DNA of 49,172 nt from a virus, in IMG/VR virus record IMGVR_UViG_3300011969_000002, positions 1-49,172 of that record. One strand, given 5' to 3'. Every line of letters starts with the position of its first letter. The stretch's first letter is position 1. The position numbers and the translations under genes were made by a program. Of the stretch, positions 47,301 to 49,172 are shown piece after piece. The notes under the pieces are model-generated. The model was given only the letters and a program-made list of their open reading frames with translations. It had not been told where the DNA came from and ran no database searches.

Positions 47301-48013
47301 GATGCGCTCAGCCCGTAGGCGTTCAACACCCCAGAGATGGCCTGGGCGGCCACCGCAGTGGTGGAGATCCCGGCGGAGGCGGCCTTGGCGGACGCGTCCA
47401 GGACCTGCAGTCCGGCCGCGCCCTGGAACCCTGAGGACGCGATGTCGTACAGGCCAGCAGCCAGCACCGTGGCTTCCTGCGGCAACGTCTTGGACAGGTC
47501 CAGCACACTCTGGCTGAGCCCACCCAGGGCGGCCTCGCTCATCCCCGTGATGGAGTTGACGTTGCGCATCTGCGCCTCGAACTGCGCACTCAGCTGGATG
47601 CCGCCGGTGAACGCGGTGATGAGCTGACGCCCCAGCATGAAGGCCGCGGCCGAGGCCAACCCGAGCCCGGCGGCGACCCGCAACCCACCTACGGAGTAGT
47701 ACTCGGACAGGCGCAGGGCGATCTTGGCGTGCCGATCGGCCTGGTCGGCGGCCTTCCCCGTCGCGATCCCCACAGCCTGCATGCCAGTGGCTGTGGTCCT
47801 CGATGAGGTGCGGGTCCGCTGCGCGGTCTTCTCAGCGGTAGCGCCGAGCCGGGCGGTGGCGGCCTCGGTGGCCCCCATGGACTTGGTTGCGCCGCGCTGC
47901 CCGGTCTCAACCTCTTTGGCGAACGCCCGGATGGAGGCCTTGGCCTCATTCAGGCGCTGGTCCAGGGATGCGTTGGATCCGGTGATCTTGACGCCGATGA
48001 CGCGCACACCCAT
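44327..48013 (-). CDS. Tape measure protein
   Basis: 1228 residues. N-terminal coiled coil (NEAKASIRAFAKEVETGQRG), a TP901-type core (FEAQMRNVNSITGMSEAALG, SQSVLDLSKTLPQEATVLA), central hydrophobic segments (about 460-600) and a second helical region (ANDKLATSQQNLSDVEARVG). It sets tail length and reaches the cell during DNA entry. About 1.2 kres suggests a tail near 180 nm by the usual 1.5 angstrom per residue rule. No lysozyme domain is visible. Confidence 0.9.
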   Translation of the reverse strand: MGVRVIGVKITGSNASLDQRLNEAKASIRAFAKEVETGQRGATKSMGATEAATARLGATAEKTAQRTRTSSRTTATGMQAVGIATGKAADQADRHAKIALRLSEYYSVGGLRVAAGLGLASAAAFMLGRQLITAFTGGIQLSAQFEAQMRNVNSITGMSEAALGGLSQSVLDLSKTLPQEATVLAAGLYDIASSGFQGAAGLQVLDASAKAASAGISTTAVAAQAISGVLNAYGLSASSAKDVSDTLFQTVNLGVLSFDQLGQNLGDVIGTASAAGISIDGVGQAIATMTKAGIKPAEAFTALNQLMAQLITPGDALAGVYKSLGYESGAAALESKGLNGVMADLQRVTGGNVTTMSSLFTDIRSLKGALALTSDQGKLYTGVIAGWSAAHAGAGATAVALAEQMKSASAQWALVVNAIKAGTIEVGLKLLPVLTTLMKSMMDLAKGAAPDLQAGVRALTPLFSALWAIGVDVVTMLKTIAQVAAPAVGALAALAAGAVVAGLTAIAQALATATGFLADHKDIVLALAIVYGVSLLPSLAAVQVMFNKMILTPVILGLVGLMTAAEGGAAGLRVLAASMLTVQTIATLGLGAALFLAARGFMMMDDAANKAKDTFQGMGASTDVLDPAKLQGGIDQLTNTAQKAADLGKQYQGTLGTIKGGFSLLFGNEELAKVANDGAAASDALGVLQARAGNVTANLAGLRTTTGLTDAALIKLAKSQNVDLSKAPKDAGDEMLKLRAYVVDLEKQTGLSTKAMAGQIGTDIDAMEAYAKALQDAQDKASKAFKGGTDVLGQYDPTAGADKVTAANDKLATSQQNLSDVEARVGAKKKRTISDTQALAKAQREVATAQKDVGDAQAATGTTGLKNAYKTTIAEATQFSRDITTATAKGLDMNVISRLLEQGPKQAGPILQTILSDHSGAMIKMVNDSEAQLARLNLIVVAQARLTAIAVGSATDQAVKDLPVAMQVQQATLATKGKLTIDELAKKLGVSAADVRRVAADFGIDIDTGLKPAAQAIDVTAGKAQALKNMLEAGMNGRVVVDASAATPVIDGVMYALQTINGSTATATVNVVASFGKGLEGYPGKAADNVVVPNPLGPFAPKKPSWGGSEGGVVPGMFLGPKVDNVTIRANPREYLQSVAAHDFYGTDFMDAINQRRLPRYADGGPLGSRVASPWGGGAVQVVKVPVHETRTSEFPLHIEHASFRDVGDARKTYEQSRLARLGGRRPT

Positions 48014-48014
48014 G

Positions 48015-48764
48015 TCAGGCCTCCTGCTCGGGGATTACGGCCTGGAGGTGGTGGTGGTACCGGTGGGCGTGCTCGGGTGGGATGGAGTCCCCGGCATGCT
48101 TCATTGCGTCGCAGTGGACACACCCACGGGATACGACCGTGAACGCGTCGATGTCGTTCATCAGGGCGGCGGGGACACCGCACCCGGGGCACCGGTCAGC
48201 GGCGCGCACCTCATGGGCCAGGGCGAGGTCCTGGTCCCGCTCCGACCACGACAAGAACGCCGAGTGGGGTACACCGTTGGTGGCGCAGTACCCGACCTCA
48301 GCGGCCAGGCGCGGGTCACGGTCGAGGCGGCGGCGCGCCCATTCGATGCTGGTGATGTTCAGGGCCACGCAGCGGGCGAACAGGTCCTCAGCGGCGTCGG
48401 TGGGCCACTCGTTCCACCAGTCGGTGGCGGTGCCCTCGTCGACGTCGTCGTAGGTGGTGTCGTTGCCGATGTCGGACTGGTCGGACCACCAGGTGACCGA
48501 TGCGGCGATCAGGGCCGGGGCGAACGTGTCCTCAAACCACAGGTCCCGGTCCTTGACCGGCGGGTGCGCCTCAACGAGCTCGTCAAAGGGCGCGCGGCCC
48601 ATCGCGGCGAGACGGACCGTGACGGTCCCGTCGTCGCCGTAGTAGGTCGCCTCGTCCCTGCGCACTCCGGTCAGGCCCGGCGCCGCTTCGGGTCGGCCAC
48701 GGGCGCCTGGGTTTGGGCGAGCTGTGCGTGCACGACCAGGGCGTTGATCTCGACTTCGTTCCAC
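48015..48764 (-). CDS. Tail chaperone, frameshift extension (gpT-like frame)
   Basis: This frame is open from 48764 but its first part overlaps the gpG-like frame; the unique part runs from about 48690 to 48015 (REAA..., then MGRAPFDELVEAHPPVKDRD). It is -1 relative to gpG, as in lambda gpGT, and is followed after one base by the tape measure ATG. The extension repeats the gpG domain pattern (GRxPFxxLxxAHP) and ends with a possible zinc site (CPGCGVPAALM, GCVHCDAMKHAG, HAHRYHHH). No classical XXXYYYZ heptamer is in the right register. Confidence 0.65.
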   Translation of the reverse strand: MERSRDQRPGRARTARPNPGARGRPEAAPGLTGVRRDEATYYGDDGTVTVRLAAMGRAPFDELVEAHPPVKDRDLWFEDTFAPALIAASVTWWSDQSDIGNDTTYDDVDEGTATDWWNEWPTDAAEDLFARCVALNITSIEWARRRLDRDPRLAAEVGYCATNGVPHSAFLSWSERDQDLALAHEVRAADRCPGCGVPAALMNDIDAFTVVSRGCVHCDAMKHAGDSIPPEHAHRYHHHLQAVIPEQEA

Positions 48765-49172
48765 GTGTCGCCCTCGAAGATCGTGGCGATGTCGTCGTCG
48801 GTCAGGACCGGGTCGACGCAGGACGCCTGCACGAGGGCGCGGGGGAACGTGTCCATGTTGTATGGCGCCTTCGAGCCTTCGCTCTGCGCGGACACGGCCT
48901 CGTGGTCCTCGTCGCGGGCCGGGTGCGCCAGCAACAGGTCACGGAAAGGCGTGCGACCCAGGCTGCGGAACGTGAACCACAGCGTGGTCGCGTCCATCGC
49001 GTCCAGCGCTTCGGTTGCGGCCTGCTCCAACGGCTGCAGCTCAGGGCGCTCCGAGGCGTCGACCTTGGCGCGGATGGCCTCGGGGTCGATCACGTCGACG
49101 GCTTCAGCGGTGGACCTGCACTCGGCCAGTCGGCGGGGGCGGGATGCGTCCAGGCGCTCCCGTGCGGCGGTC
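48671..49172 (-). CDS. Tail assembly chaperone (gpG-like), 3' part, enters from window end
   Basis: The reading frame continues past base 49172 and stops at 48671 (PVADPKRRRA). Domain pattern TLWFTFRSLGRTPFRDLLLA and HP, then MDTFPRALVQASCVDPVLTD and FEGDTWNEVEINALVVHAQL. Its upstream part overlaps the copy at 1-236 (about 93% of bases). Together the two partial copies rebuild one full gene of about 280 codons. Encodes the short chaperone that, with its frameshift product, wraps the tape measure. Confidence 0.8.
   Translation of the reverse strand, partial: TAARERLDASRPRRLAECRSTAEAVDVIDPEAIRAKVDASERPELQPLEQAATEALDAMDATTLWFTFRSLGRTPFRDLLLAHPARDEDHEAVSAQSEGSKAPYNMDTFPRALVQASCVDPVLTDDDIATIFEGDTWNEVEINALVVHAQLAQTQAPVADPKRRRA

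Noticed and set aside
1-49172. CRISPR arrays, insertion sequences, rRNA genes
   Set aside because: No regularly spaced repeats, transposase motifs or rRNA-like sequence were seen on reading both strands.

Overview
The window is essentially a complete genome of a temperate siphovirus (long non-contractile tail) infecting a high-GC Actinomycetota host. The evidence is high GC throughout, frequent GTG/TTG starts, a WhiB-like regulator, an HK97/lambda-like head with a gpE-type capsid protein, a G/T-type tail chaperone and tape measure protein, a tyrosine integrase, and an attP core matching the 3' half of a tRNA-Thr(CGT). I cannot name the host genus. The two window ends carry about 236 bp of the same tail-chaperone gene at about 93% identity, so the molecule is probably circular or circularly permuted, about 48.9 kb per unit.

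Layout. Nearly everything is on the minus strand, so the map reads right to left. The immunity/integration island (about 32.8-35.9 kb) is the only plus-strand block: XRE repressor, a small winged-helix-like protein, integrase, attP, a terminator, a second XRE protein and a small protein. Leftward from the divergent control region (about 32.8-33.06 kb) runs a long, tightly coupled early operon (32.8 down to about 15 kb): Cro-like and excisionase-like regulators, a YqaJ exonuclease with RecT, a ParB-like protein, two tandem HTH paralogues, WhiB, a replication-initiator-like protein, ASCH, DUF4326 and VRR-NUC proteins, a metallophosphoesterase, a dNMP kinase and many small Cys-rich proteins. It flows into DUF5131, small terminase, a DNA methyltransferase and the large terminase, whose P-loop is split by a class 3-type intein.

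The late genes continue leftward: portal, scaffold, decoration, capsid, connectors (including an HExxH protein), tail terminator and major tail protein. Across the window junction they continue with tail chaperone, tape measure, minor tail proteins (one with nested discoidin-like domains and an embedded peptidoglycan-binding module) and the lysis cassette (about 38.0-35.9 kb).

Regulation. Two DNA-motif families stand out. One is a 26-bp operator-like sequence in three places, just upstream of the early operon, the excisionase-like gene and a mid-operon gene; it probably belongs to the repressor/Cro circuit. The other is a GTGTGG/CCACAC dyad family in the gaps before late and lysis gene blocks, including two nearly identical 43-bp copies before the scaffold-capsid and major-tail modules; I infer a phage-specific late or middle control site.
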